Shown here in pieces: positions 8,721 to 16,788 of a stretch of DNA of 64,000 nucleotides. Every line of letters starts with the position of its first letter. Position 1 is the stretch's first letter. The DNA lies in assembly GCA_903884425.1 (NCBI GenBank), contig CAISEP010000006.1:1-64000 (forward strand), given 5' to 3'. Below the pieces are notes generated by a model. The model made no database searches. It saw nothing but the letters and a program-made list of their open reading frames with translations, and was not told the origin of the DNA. Origin of the DNA: an uncultured Caulobacterales bacterium (GTDB lineage: Bacteria; Pseudomonadota; Alphaproteobacteria; Caulobacterales; Caulobacteraceae). Position numbers and translations under genes: made by a program.

Positions 8721-9094
8721 TCCTCTTCGGCGAGGGCGATTTCGCCCCCCGACGGGGTCGCTGAGCGGCGATGACGACGCCGGTAGCGGGTAAGACCGAA
8801 GGCGACAGACCGCCCGATCAGAGCCAAGTGTTAACAAATTAATTGTGGCGAAATTGTGTCTTTTTGCCCATTTTTGTGCTGCGGCGCAGCATTTACCTAA
8901 AAATATCCAATAAAAACAACGGATAATTTGGCCTGATTTTGACGGCTCGCCTGGAGGGGGAACCGTTGAATTGCGGATACGCCGCCCGCCTATTTCGGCT
9001 ACAAGGTGTTTCCAGACTAGACCCTGCCACATTCGGTCGGCAAAACGTTTGAGATTCGTGAGCCTTCATCCTTAAGACGTGCGAGCCCCTTCAT
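8721..9094. promoter_or_regulatory. AT-rich divergent intergenic region with repeats
   Basis: A 374-bp non-coding stretch between the wall hydrolase (leftward) and the autotransporter (rightward). The core 8829-8935 is strikingly AT-rich against about 70 % GC around it. It holds a direct repeat AATTGTG at 8841-8847 and 8852-8858, exactly 11 bp apart, and a palindrome TGCTGC-ggc-GCAGCA at 8877-8891. TTGACG at 8939-8944 could be a -35 element but has no convincing -10. These features look like a regulator-binding promoter region, possibly silenced by a nucleoid protein. No gene was found in it. Confidence 0.5.
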
Positions 9095-12000
9095 ATGCGT
9101 AAGACTCTGATCGCCGCCGTCGCGCTGGCCCCTCTCTATCTCGCGGCCGGCACGGCACAGGCGACGACCACGATCAGCACCAGCAGGACGACGCCGGTCA
9201 CGACGGCCACGGCCAACAACGGGGCCCCTGACGATGTGACCATCGGGTCCGGGGTCACGGTCTCGGCGCCGGCGGGCTCGACGACGCCGGTGAGCCTGGT
9301 CACCGTCAACAGCAACAATTCGGTGGACAACACCGGGACGCTCTCGTCCAGCAACAACAGCAATGTGACGGCGATCCAGGTCAACGGCGGCACCACCGGC
9401 ACCGTGACCAATGACGCGGCCATCACCCTGAACTCCACCTTCGCCCCGCCGACGACGGCGGACGGCTATCAGCAGGGGCCCTTCGCCGGCACCGCCAGCC
9501 CGTCCAATCCCACCGGCACCGGGGTCTACGGCCTCTACGGCATCCGGCTGAGCGGACCGGGGTCCTTCACCGGATCGATCACGGACTCCGCCACCGGCAC
9601 CATGACCATCTTCGGCAATTCCAGCCGCGGCATCTCCATCGAATCGCCGCTCATCGGCAACCTGACCCATTCGGGCACCATCTCCATCACCGGTGACAAC
9701 AACATCGGCGTCTCCACCACCAGCGCCGGGTCCGTCAGCGGAAACGTGGTGATCAATGGCACGGTCACCGCCGTCGGCACCGGCTCGTCGGCCGTGGTGC
9801 TGAACGGCGCGATCGGCGGCACCTTCAGCCTCTATTCGACCCTGAGCGCCACCGGCTATGCCGTCAGCACGCGCACCACCAACATCCCCCTGCTGGACAA
9901 GCTCGAGACCTCTACCAACAACCAGACCCTGCTCTCCGGCTCGACCCTCGTCATCGGCAACAACGTGGCGGGCGGCATCTATCTGGCCGGCGCGCCGGTG
10001 GGCACGGTGGCCGGGTCCACGGCGGACCTGACGGGCGACGGCGTGGCCGACTCCGCCGAAGGCACGGCCTCCATCTCCCAGGCGGGCACCTCGCCGGCCC
10101 TGGTGATCGGTTCGGCCGGCAACAACGTGGTGATCGGCGGCTTCGCCGGCCAGAACGGGGCGACCCAGGACAACGGCTTCGGCCTGGTCATGCGCGGGTC
10201 GGTGACCGCGGCGGGGGTCTATGACGGGTTCGACAGCAATGCCGTCTGGATCGGCACACCGGGAGGCGGCACCACCAACCTGTCGTCCGGCCTGCGCCTC
10301 TACGGCGCGGTGACGGCGTCGACCTTCAACGGCAGTCCCACGGCCTTCCACCTCTATGGCGGGGCCATCGTGCCCACCGTCGACATCCGCGGCTCCGTCC
10401 AGGCCAACATCAACGCCTCGACCTCCACCGTCACCGCGTCGGGCCTGCTGATCGAGAGCGGCGCGACGGTGAACACCGTCAGCGTCATCGGCTCCGTGCT
10501 CGCCGGCGGGACCGGCGACAATGTGACGGCCTACGGGGTGCGGGACCTGTCCGGCACCGTGACGTCCGTGCTGAACGAGGGGGTCATCAGCGCGGTCCAT
10601 GCGGTCACCACGCTGGGCGACACCCAGACGGGCCGGGCCGTGGCCCTGGATCTCAGCGCCAACACCACCGGCGTCACCCTGGTGCAGCAGCTGAACCCCA
10701 GCCCCGGCACGCTCTACGGCAGCACCAGCGGCACCTCCGCGACCGCGGTGACGACGGCCACGGCGGTCAATCCGACGATCTATGGCGACGTGCTGCTCGG
10801 CTCCGGTACCAACTCGGTGAGCCTGCTGGCGGGCAACCTGACCGGCAACCTGAGCATGGGCTCCGGGACCGGCGGATCCCTGACCCTGGACAACGGGGCG
10901 GTGTTCAGCGGCGGGCTGACCTTCTCCGGCACCGGCCTCGCCATCGCCGTCCCCAACGGCACGCTGGATGTGCGCAGCGCCACGACTCTGAACCTGTCGT
11001 CGCTCACCGTGGGTGCCGCCAGCACCCTCTACTTCACCGCCGACCCGGCCAACGGTGCCGCGACGAAGCTGATCTCGTCGGGGGTTGTCAATATCGCCTC
11101 CGGTGCGAAGCTGGGCCTGAACCTCCTGTCCCTGCCGACCACCGATCAGACCTATGTGGTCGTCCAGGCGGCCAACCCGGCCAATTTCAGCGTCGGGGCC
11201 ACCACTGCCGCCGCCGGCCTGACCGTCCTGCCGTACCTGGTCGCCGCCGATGTGACCACCAATGCCGCCAACGGGACGATCAATCTCGAGGTGCGGCGCA
11301 AGACCGCGGCGGAACTGGACCTGTCCACGTCCGAAGCGGCCCTGCTGAACCAGGTCTATACGGTCGCGCCCACCGATCCGGAGGTGCAGGCCGTGCTGCT
11401 GGCCCAGACCAGCCGCGCATCCTTCATCCGCGTCTATGACCAGCTGCTGCCGGAGAGCTCCGGTGCCGTGTTCGAGGCCGCGCGGGAGGCCTCCGACGCC
11501 GTGACCCGCGCGACGGCGGCCCATGACCAGTCCCCCGGTGCCGCTGGCACCCAAGGGGTCTGGGGCCAGGAGTTCGTGGTGGGCGCGCACGGCAATCGCT
11601 CCGCCCAGAACATCGACTTCGACATCGGTGGCTTCGGTGTCGTGGGCGGGGTGGCGCTGGGAGGCTCCGGCTATGGTGCCATGGGCGTGACCGCGGCCTT
11701 CTCGACCATCACGGTGACCAATCCCCTGATCAAGGGCGACAGCCAGCAGGCGATCTCGTCCCTGGAGGGCGGCCTCTACTGGCAGGGCTCGATCAATCAC
11801 CTGACCCTGGATGCCCGGGTCGGTCTGGCGGCCTCCAGCATCGACGGGCGCCGTCAGCTCTACAGCATCGCCCAGGACGGGACCGTGGCCATCAACCGCA
11901 AGGTCAAGGACAATCGCAACGCGATCAACTACACCCTGCATGTGGGCAGCTCCTACGAGCAGGGCCTCGGCGGCGGCTTCTATCTCCGGCCGCAGCTGCA

Positions 12001-12403
12001 CCTCGATTATTTCGGCATGAACGAGGACGGCTTCAAGGAAACCGACACCGTCGGCAGCGGCTTCGCTCTGGCGGTCAACAGCCGGTCCGGGTCCATGGGC
12101 AGCGGGACCGCCACGGTGGTCCTGGGCCGCAGCACCGGCACCGACTTCCGCTTCCGCCCGGAACTGGAACTGGGCGTGCGGGACGCCTTCAGCGGCAGCG
12201 CCGGGAACACCACCGCGCGGTTCGTCAGCGGCGGGTCGCCCTTTGTCCTCAATCCGACGGACCTGACCGGTGTCGGCGGCATCGCCCGGGTGGGCGTGAA
12301 GATGTCCACGGACTTCTACGAGATCGGCCTGCACGCCGGGATGGAGGTCCGCGACCACTTCGAGTCCGGCGATGCCCGGGTGACGGTGCGGCTGCTGTTC
12401 TGA
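9095..12403 (+). CDS. Type V secretion autotransporter with beta-helical passenger
   Basis: An 1102-aa outer-membrane protein. A signal peptide (MRKTLIAAVALAPLYLAAGT, then AQA) is followed by a passenger of about 780 residues, rich in Gly, Thr, Ser, Asn and Val, with short repeats such as GTVTNDAAITL and NNIGVSTTSAGSVSG typical of beta-helices. From about residue 820 (GVWGQEFVVGAHGNRSAQN) a beta-barrel translocator domain runs to the terminal VRLLF, with the aromatic last residue that BamA recognises. No enzymatic motif is visible in the passenger, so adhesion or surface-layer function is a guess. It stands alone, divergent from a wall hydrolase and followed by a transporter after an inverted repeat. 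Confidence 0.88.
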   Translation: MRKTLIAAVALAPLYLAAGTAQATTTISTSRTTPVTTATANNGAPDDVTIGSGVTVSAPAGSTTPVSLVTVNSNNSVDNTGTLSSSNNSNVTAIQVNGGTTGTVTNDAAITLNSTFAPPTTADGYQQGPFAGTASPSNPTGTGVYGLYGIRLSGPGSFTGSITDSATGTMTIFGNSSRGISIESPLIGNLTHSGTISITGDNNIGVSTTSAGSVSGNVVINGTVTAVGTGSSAVVLNGAIGGTFSLYSTLSATGYAVSTRTTNIPLLDKLETSTNNQTLLSGSTLVIGNNVAGGIYLAGAPVGTVAGSTADLTGDGVADSAEGTASISQAGTSPALVIGSAGNNVVIGGFAGQNGATQDNGFGLVMRGSVTAAGVYDGFDSNAVWIGTPGGGTTNLSSGLRLYGAVTASTFNGSPTAFHLYGGAIVPTVDIRGSVQANINASTSTVTASGLLIESGATVNTVSVIGSVLAGGTGDNVTAYGVRDLSGTVTSVLNEGVISAVHAVTTLGDTQTGRAVALDLSANTTGVTLVQQLNPSPGTLYGSTSGTSATAVTTATAVNPTIYGDVLLGSGTNSVSLLAGNLTGNLSMGSGTGGSLTLDNGAVFSGGLTFSGTGLAIAVPNGTLDVRSATTLNLSSLTVGAASTLYFTADPANGAATKLISSGVVNIASGAKLGLNLLSLPTTDQTYVVVQAANPANFSVGATTAAAGLTVLPYLVAADVTTNAANGTINLEVRRKTAAELDLSTSEAALLNQVYTVAPTDPEVQAVLLAQTSRASFIRVYDQLLPESSGAVFEAAREASDAVTRATAAHDQSPGAAGTQGVWGQEFVVGAHGNRSAQNIDFDIGGFGVVGGVALGGSGYGAMGVTAAFSTITVTNPLIKGDSQQAISSLEGGLYWQGSINHLTLDARVGLAASSIDGRRQLYSIAQDGTVAINRKVKDNRNAINYTLHVGSSYEQGLGGGFYLRPQLHLDYFGMNEDGFKETDTVGSGFALAVNSRSGSMGSGTATVVLGRSTGTDFRFRPELELGVRDAFSGSAGNTTARFVSGGSPFVLNPTDLTGVGGIARVGVKMSTDFYEIGLHAGMEVRDHFESGDARVTVRLLF

Positions 12404-12408
12404 CCGGC

Positions 12409-12471
12409 GGGGCGACAATCCCGCCGCCCGCCCTTTCCTGAGCGGGCGACCTCGGTCATGGTTGTCGCCCC
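12409..12471. repeat. Nested inverted repeat between autotransporter and MFS gene
   Basis: GGGGCGACAA at 12409-12418 is exactly complementary to TTGTCGCCCC at 12462-12471. Inside this lies a second stem, CGCCCGC (12425-12431) with GCGGGCG (12442-12448). RNA from this region could fold into a long hairpin or two alternative ones. There is no U-tract, so it could be an attenuator or transcript-end stabiliser rather than a simple Rho-independent terminator. Confidence 0.55.
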
Positions 12472-12495
12472 ACTCACTGGACCGGGCAGGCACGC

Positions 12496-13728
12496 GTGAT
12501 CATCGTAGACGACCTCAGGGCCATGACCCGGTCACAGCGTGCGGCCTTCACCGCCGCCTTTCTCGGCTGGGCGCTGGACGCCTTCGACTTCTTCCTGCTG
12601 ACCTTCGTGCTCACCGACATTGCCCGGGACTTCAAGGTCGAGGTCCCGGCCGTCGCCCTGGCGATCGCCCTGACCCTCTATGCCCGTCCCTTCGGGGCCC
12701 TGGTGTTCGGCCTGCTGGCGGACCGGTTCGGCCGCCGCGCGGTGCTGCAGATCGACGTGATCCTCTATTCGCTGCTGGCCTTTGCCTCGGCCTTTTCGCC
12801 CAACCTGATCACCCTCCTGGTGCTGCGGACCGCTTTCGGCTTCGCCATGGGCGGGGAGTGGGGGGTGGGGGCGTCCCTCACCATGGAGAGCATTCCGCCG
12901 AAGATGCGGGGCATGGTCTCGGGCCTGCTGCAGGTCGGCTATCCCACTGGCGCGCTGCTCGGGGCCCTGGCCAATCTGGCCCTGCCGCACGTGGGCTGGC
13001 GGGGGCTGCTGATGTTCTCGGCCCTGCCGGCACTGCTGGTGCTCTACATCCGGCGAAACGTGGAGGAGAGTCCGGCCTGGGTGGAGGGGCATGAGGAGCG
13101 GCAGGAGGCCGGTGTAATCGGTCCGCTGGTCCGGCACTGGCCGCTGCTGCTCTACGTGGTCGTGCTGATGACCGCCTTCAACCTGTTCAGCCATGGCACC
13201 CAGGACCTGTTCCCGACCTTCCTCAAGAAGCAGCACCATTTCGACACGGTGATGGTCACCACCCTGGCCATCTGCGGCAATCTCGGCGCGATCTGCGGCG
13301 GCGTCTTCTTCGGCACCCTGTCGGAGGTGATCGGGCGGCGGCGGGCCATCCTGCTGGCGGCCCTGTTCGCCCTGCCGGTGATCCCCCTGTGGGCCTTTTC
13401 CCAGACCCCGCTGCTCCTGGCGGCGGGGGCCTTCCTGATCCAGATCTCCGTCCAGGGGGCGTGGGGCGTGGTGCCGGTGCATCTGAACGAGCTGTCCCCG
13501 GACACGGCCCGGGGCTTCTTTCCCGGCTTCGCCTATCAGCTGGGCAATCTGTTCGCGGCTTCGGCGGCCCCGCTGCAGGCGGCCTTCGCCCATGACCGGG
13601 GCGACAATTACGGCCTGGCCCTCGGCGTGGTGGCGGCCGGCGTGGCGGTCACCCTCGCCATCCTGACGATCTTCGGGCCGGAGCGCCGGGGCAAGGCCTT
13701 CGGCGGCACCGCGCCATCGGAAGGGTAG
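12496..13728 (+). CDS. MFS transporter, sialate/lactate-proton symporter-like
   Basis: A 410-aa major facilitator protein with about 12 hydrophobic segments. The first helix reads FLGWALDAFDFFLLTFVL, a pattern shared with carboxylate symporters of the SHS group (NanT, Jen1). The inter-helix 2-3 motif LLADRFGRRAV is the MFS signature A. A second, similar loop follows helix 8 (LSEVIGRRRAI). Likely substrates are monocarboxylates or acidic sugars, but neighbours do not decide this. GTG 12496 is the start. The gene lies 92 bp downstream of the autotransporter, with an inverted repeat between. Confidence 0.82.
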   Translation: MIIVDDLRAMTRSQRAAFTAAFLGWALDAFDFFLLTFVLTDIARDFKVEVPAVALAIALTLYARPFGALVFGLLADRFGRRAVLQIDVILYSLLAFASAFSPNLITLLVLRTAFGFAMGGEWGVGASLTMESIPPKMRGMVSGLLQVGYPTGALLGALANLALPHVGWRGLLMFSALPALLVLYIRRNVEESPAWVEGHEERQEAGVIGPLVRHWPLLLYVVVLMTAFNLFSHGTQDLFPTFLKKQHHFDTVMVTTLAICGNLGAICGGVFFGTLSEVIGRRRAILLAALFALPVIPLWAFSQTPLLLAAGAFLIQISVQGAWGVVPVHLNELSPDTARGFFPGFAYQLGNLFAASAAPLQAAFAHDRGDNYGLALGVVAAGVAVTLAILTIFGPERRGKAFGGTAPSEG

Positions 13729-13741
13729 GGCCGGTAGGGGG

Positions 13742-14014
13742 CTAGGCCCGCAGGTCGGCGAATTCCGGGTGGCGGCTCATATAGGCAGCCGCATAGTCGC
13801 AGGTGGGGGCCACCTTCAGGCCCCGCTCCCGGACGATGGACAGGACGCCTTCCATCAGCCGGGCCGCGGCCCCCGTCCCGCGAAGGCCGATGGGGGCCTC
13901 CACATGGGACAGGACGATGCGGCCCGCCTCGGCCCGGTAGTCGGCAAAGGCAGTCTGGCCCTGCTCCACCAGCTCGAAACGCTGAAGGTCGGGATTGTCG
14001 ATCACGTCGTGCAT
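13742..14014 (-). CDS. Small GNAT-like N-acetyltransferase
   Basis: A 90-aa single-domain protein of the short GNAT group (COG2388 type). The acetyl-CoA pyrophosphate loop is visible in VEAPIGLRGTGAAARLMEGVL (an R-G-x-G-x-A-like pattern). It is followed by the strand KVAPTCDYAAAYMSRHPEF, whose Cys-x-Tyr and terminal HPEF are typical of the group. The natural substrate is unknown. ATG 14014 is preferred because GGAGG lies seven bases upstream; a GTG directly before it is too close to the ribosome binding site. It converges on the MFS gene with a 13-bp gap. Confidence 0.78.
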   Translation of the reverse strand: MHDVIDNPDLQRFELVEQGQTAFADYRAEAGRIVLSHVEAPIGLRGTGAAARLMEGVLSIVRERGLKVAPTCDYAAAYMSRHPEFADLRA

Positions 14015-14204
14015 CACTCTTCCTCCGACCCGGCCTGTCTGGTCTGGCGATCCGGTGCCGGGTCAGGACCTGGTCGCCTTGGTCGCCGGTGATGCGAACC
14101 GCGGGCGGAACGCATCATCGGCGCGCGAAACGTCCGTGTCCGTCACATCCGGCCACGGGACGCATTCCAGGGGATGATGATCCTGCAAGGGCTTAAGGAC
14201 AAGG

Positions 14205-14221
14205 TGCCGCGTGGCGCGGCA
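14205..14221 (-). terminator. Hairpin just downstream of folB
   Basis: TGCCGCG / CGCGGCA form a 7-bp stem with a 3-base loop, starting 8 bp past the folB stop. On the transcribed strand it is followed by CCTTGTCCTTAAG, a weak pyrimidine tract instead of a U-run. It is a candidate end of the tipN-to-folB transcript. A second inverted repeat, TGATGCG (14090-14096) with CGCATCA (14111-14117), lies further along. Confidence 0.45.
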
Positions 14222-14228
14222 GGGCCGC

Positions 14229-14648
14229 TCAGACCTTGGCCAGGGTCACTTCGACGCCGACGTCCGCGTCAGCACCCAGGGCCTCGGGCTTTTCCACCCG
14301 CACGGTGACGCGGCGGACCCGGGGATGGTCCAGCAGGAGATCGGCATAGCGTTCGGCGAAGGTCTCGACCAGGTCCACATGTCCGGCATCGGCCAGCGCC
14401 CGGGCCTTGGCGGCGAAGTGCTCGTAATTGACCGTCTGGTCGGGCTCGGACACCCGTTGGGGGTCGATCTCGGCCTCGACGCTGAGGATCAACGGCTGGC
14501 GACGGCCCTTTTCCCGGGCGTAGAGGCCGATTTCCGCCTGGACAGTGAGGCGGTGCATGAAGACGCGCAGCTGCTCCACCCGGCGCTGGGGCTGATCGAC
14601 GGCCAGGATCAGGCCGGGGGGCTTCGGAGCGAGGGGGATCTGGGTCAC
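14229..14648 (-). CDS. folB: Dihydroneopterin aldolase
   Basis: A 139-aa pterin enzyme that splits 7,8-dihydroneopterin to 6-hydroxymethyl-dihydropterin in folate synthesis. Matching blocks are IGLYAREKGRRQPL (substrate pocket near the N-terminus of the fold), NYEHFAAKARALA, DLVETFAERYADLLL with the pterin-anchoring Glu, and VRVEKPEALGADADVGVEV. The length suits the octameric FolB family with about 25 extra N-terminal residues. The GTG start at 14648 overlaps the stop of the upstream SDR-remnant gene (GTGA), so expression is probably coupled. No folK or folP is adjacent. Confidence 0.9.
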   Translation of the reverse strand: MTQIPLAPKPPGLILAVDQPQRRVEQLRVFMHRLTVQAEIGLYAREKGRRQPLILSVEAEIDPQRVSEPDQTVNYEHFAAKARALADAGHVDLVETFAERYADLLLDHPRVRRVTVRVEKPEALGADADVGVEVTLAKV

Positions 14649-14980
14649 GCGGTCCTTTCGGAGGACGTAGGTGCCTTGGACGCCGCCAGCACCTGTCCGG
14701 TCACGGCCGAGGCCCGGGCCAGATAGCGGACGAGCGCGGCGGTGGGGGAGGCGTCACCGAGGATGACGACGTTGTAGCGGACCGGTGCCCGGGCAACCGC
14801 GTCCAGCCGCGCGGCGCTCAGCAGGTGCTGGCGATGGAACGGCGACGGAGGTGACGGGCACAGGCGGACCACGGCCGCGCAACCGGCGGCGGCCTCCGGC
14901 GCAAATTCCAGTCCCGGGGTCCCGGCCAGGGCGGCGGTCACCTCGGCCGGGGCGTCCAGGACGAGGCAGCGCCCGGTCAC
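14645..14980 (-). CDS. SDR-derived short protein coupled to folB (probable C-terminal remnant)
   Basis: A 111-aa protein with a GTG start. The last 40 residues (ILGDASPTAALVRYLARASA then VTGQVLAAS) resemble the C-terminal end of short-chain dehydrogenases, where a similar run precedes a terminal VDGG. The middle VVRLCPSPPSPFHRQHLLSA resembles the IGPGPTLPSPRQ region of FolM-type dihydropteridine reductases. The N-terminal Gly-x-x-x-Gly-x-Gly nucleotide site and the Tyr-x-x-x-Lys pair are absent, so it cannot act as an ordinary SDR. It might have kept a structural or regulatory role. It overlaps folB by four bases and starts 4 bp after the 26-aa peptide gene. Confidence 0.6.
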   Translation of the reverse strand: MTGRCLVLDAPAEVTAALAGTPGLEFAPEAAAGCAAVVRLCPSPPSPFHRQHLLSAARLDAVARAPVRYNVVILGDASPTAALVRYLARASAVTGQVLAASKAPTSSERTA

Positions 14981-14984
14981 AGGC

Positions 14985-15065
14985 TCAGTCAGCCCGGCCG
15001 AATTCGAAGAGGTTCAGGCCGATGATGGCGATGACGAAGATGAGGATGGGCAGGATCGCGGCCAT
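14985..15065 (-). CDS. 26-aa single-pass membrane peptide
   Basis: A small reading frame of 26 codons (ATG at 15065-15063, TGA at 14987-14985). The product begins MAAILPILIFVIAIIGLNLF and ends EFGRAD. Almost the whole peptide is a membrane helix with a short charged tail. GGAG stands six bases upstream of the ATG (CCGGAGCCCACC), a proper spacing. It sits between the 2OG-Fe oxygenase gene (88 bp upstream) and the SDR-remnant gene (4 bp downstream) on the same strand, in a region otherwise without coding sequence. Function is unknown. It could also act mainly as a leader that couples translation to the next gene, whose own ribosome binding site is weak. Confidence 0.6.
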   Translation of the reverse strand: MAAILPILIFVIAIIGLNLFEFGRAD

Positions 15066-15152
15066 GGTGGGCTCCGGTGTCAATTCGTGGATCGTGTAGT
15101 GCGCTTTTCCGTCCAGGGGAAGATGGGATGGGTGCTGCGGCCCTTTCCGGCG

Positions 15153-15779
15153 TCAGGACCAGCCGTAGTTGAAGCTGATCGAGATGCGCTCGCCCCGGCC
15201 GGTATTGGGCGTGACCTCGTGCCGCAGCCAGCTTTCCCACAGATAGACGGTCCCCGGTGCCGGGCTCAGATAGACGAAGCTGCGCTGGGCCTCCGGCGCG
15301 TCGGGCCGACGGGGCGGGGCTGCCATCATCATCGGCAGGCGGGGGTCTTCCAGCTTCAGCGCGCCGCTGCCTGGCGGGATCGCCACATAGAAGGTGCCGG
15401 AGACGACGCTGTGGGGATGGATGTGCCCGGTGTGGCCGCCGCCGGGCTTCAGGACGTTGATCCACAGGCTGTCGAGGCGAAGCCGACGGCCGCCCAGGTC
15501 CATCTGCGCCGCCTCGGCAAAGGCGTCCACCTCCCGGTCGATGTGGCGCTTCAGGGTGGCGAAGGCCGTGGCCCGGGTGGGCAGGTCGGCCAGGGACGCA
15601 TAGGAGGTGTAGCCGCGATAGCTGTTGCGCCGGCACCAGTCCCGTCCGGCGCGGTCCTCCTCGGCGATCTGGCGGCAGGCCTGTTCCAGATCGTCGCGCA
15701 GATCGGCAAAGCCCTTGCGCTCGTCCAGCCGCACCTCGGCGAGGGGCGTGGCGAACAGGGTGCGGAGCGTCCGGGTCAT
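15153..15779 (-). CDS. Putative 2OG-Fe(II) oxygenase (TIGR02466-like)
   Basis: A 208-aa protein of the double-stranded beta-helix 2-oxoglutarate/Fe(II) oxygenase fold. Candidate iron ligands lie in HTGHIHPHSVVSGTFYVAIP (first His) and WLRHEVTPNTG (distal His). RISISFNY supplies the Arg that usually binds 2-oxoglutarate. The N-terminal half is helical. Its substrate is unknown; related proteins are annotated only at family level. It starts 4 bp after the dipeptide epimerase stop and belongs to the leftward run that begins with the TipN-like gene. Confidence 0.78.
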   Translation of the reverse strand: MTRTLRTLFATPLAEVRLDERKGFADLRDDLEQACRQIAEEDRAGRDWCRRNSYRGYTSYASLADLPTRATAFATLKRHIDREVDAFAEAAQMDLGGRRLRLDSLWINVLKPGGGHTGHIHPHSVVSGTFYVAIPPGSGALKLEDPRLPMMMAAPPRRPDAPEAQRSFVYLSPAPGTVYLWESWLRHEVTPNTGRGERISISFNYGWS

Positions 15780-15783
15780 CGGT

Positions 15784-16788
15784 CTAGCCCCACAGTTCGG
15801 CGGGCGGCGGTTCGATCATGGAGCCCAGGATCGACAGGCCGGGCACCCGGTCCTTCGCCAGCAGCAACGGGCCGTCCAGGTCCACCACCTCGGCCCCCTG
15901 GGCGATCAGCAGGGCCGGTGCCATGGCCAGGGAGGTGGCCACCATGCATCCGGCCATGATCATCAGGCCCCGGGCGCGGGCCGCCTCGCGCAGCGCCAGG
16001 GCCTCGGTCAGGCCGCCGGTCTTGTCCAGCTTGATGTTGATCGCGTGATAGAGCCCGGCGCAGGCCTCCAGCTCGGCCCGGCTGTGAAGGCTCTCGTCCG
16101 CGCAGAGGGGAACCTCGCCCCGATAGTCGGCCAGCGCGGCGTCCTGGCCTGCGGGGAGCGGTTGCTCGATCATCTTCACCCCCAGGCGCGCGAAGTCCGG
16201 GGCAAGGCGGTTCAGGGTCTCGATGTCCAGGGCCTCGTTGGCATCGACGATCAGCCGGGTCCTGGGGGCGGCTCCGCGGACGGCTTCCACCTTGTCCAGA
16301 TCGTCCGGTGCGCCGATCTTCAGCTTCAGCAGCGGGCGGCCCGCCGCGGCGCGGGCAGCGGCGGCCATGGCGTCGGGGGTGTCGAGGCTCAGGGTATAGG
16401 CGGTCTTCACCGGGTCCAGCCGGCCGAGGCCCGCAAGCGCCCAGGCCCGCTGGCCGGACCGCTTGGCCTCCAGGTCCCACAGGGCACAGTCCACGGCATT
16501 GCGGGCGGCACCGGGGTGCAGCCGGGACTGGAGCGCGTCCCGGGACAGGCCCCGGTTGAGATCGTCGGCCAGGCTCGCCACCTCGGCCAGCACGCCCTCC
16601 ATCGTCTCGCCATAGCGGGCATAGGGCACGGCCTCGCCCCGGCCGGTGTGTCCGGCCTGGTGCAGGGTGACGACCACCACCCGGGCCTCGGTCTTCGACC
16701 CGCGGGCGATGCGGAAGGCCCCGGCAATGGGCCAGGCTTCCTCCACGACTTCCAGGCGGATGGCGTCCGTGTCCCTTGTGCCGGTCAC
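15784..16788 (-). CDS. L-Ala-D/L-Glu (dipeptide) epimerase, enolase superfamily
   Basis: A 334-aa member of the muconate-lactonizing subgroup. The N-terminal capping domain contains RGEAVPYARYGET. The barrel supplies the catalytic Lys pair in LLKLKIGAPDD, metal ligands in IVDANEALD, MIEQPLP and LCADES, the second acid/base Lys in NIKLDKTGG, and the substrate-specificity segment MAGCMVATSLAMAPA with VDLDGP. These fit the enzyme that epimerises L-Ala-D-Glu from murein peptides for recycling. The GTG start overlaps the stop of the TipN-like gene by four bases. Substrate identity is inferred from motif similarity. Confidence 0.88.
   Translation of the reverse strand: MTGTRDTDAIRLEVVEEAWPIAGAFRIARGSKTEARVVVVTLHQAGHTGRGEAVPYARYGETMEGVLAEVASLADDLNRGLSRDALQSRLHPGAARNAVDCALWDLEAKRSGQRAWALAGLGRLDPVKTAYTLSLDTPDAMAAAARAAAGRPLLKLKIGAPDDLDKVEAVRGAAPRTRLIVDANEALDIETLNRLAPDFARLGVKMIEQPLPAGQDAALADYRGEVPLCADESLHSRAELEACAGLYHAINIKLDKTGGLTEALALREAARARGLMIMAGCMVATSLAMAPALLIAQGAEVVDLDGPLLLAKDRVPGLSILGSMIEPPPAELWG

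Noticed and set aside
8829-8846. TTAAC and TTAA near 8832-8842 as a second CtrA box
   Set aside because: The two TTAA elements are only four bases apart, not the seven required, so the spacing does not match the CtrA pattern.
9017-12493. A very long open frame antisense to the autotransporter
   Set aside because: It mirrors the codon phase of the real gene in GC-rich DNA, has low-complexity Gly/Arg/His-rich translation, and shows no signal, domain or ribosome binding site.
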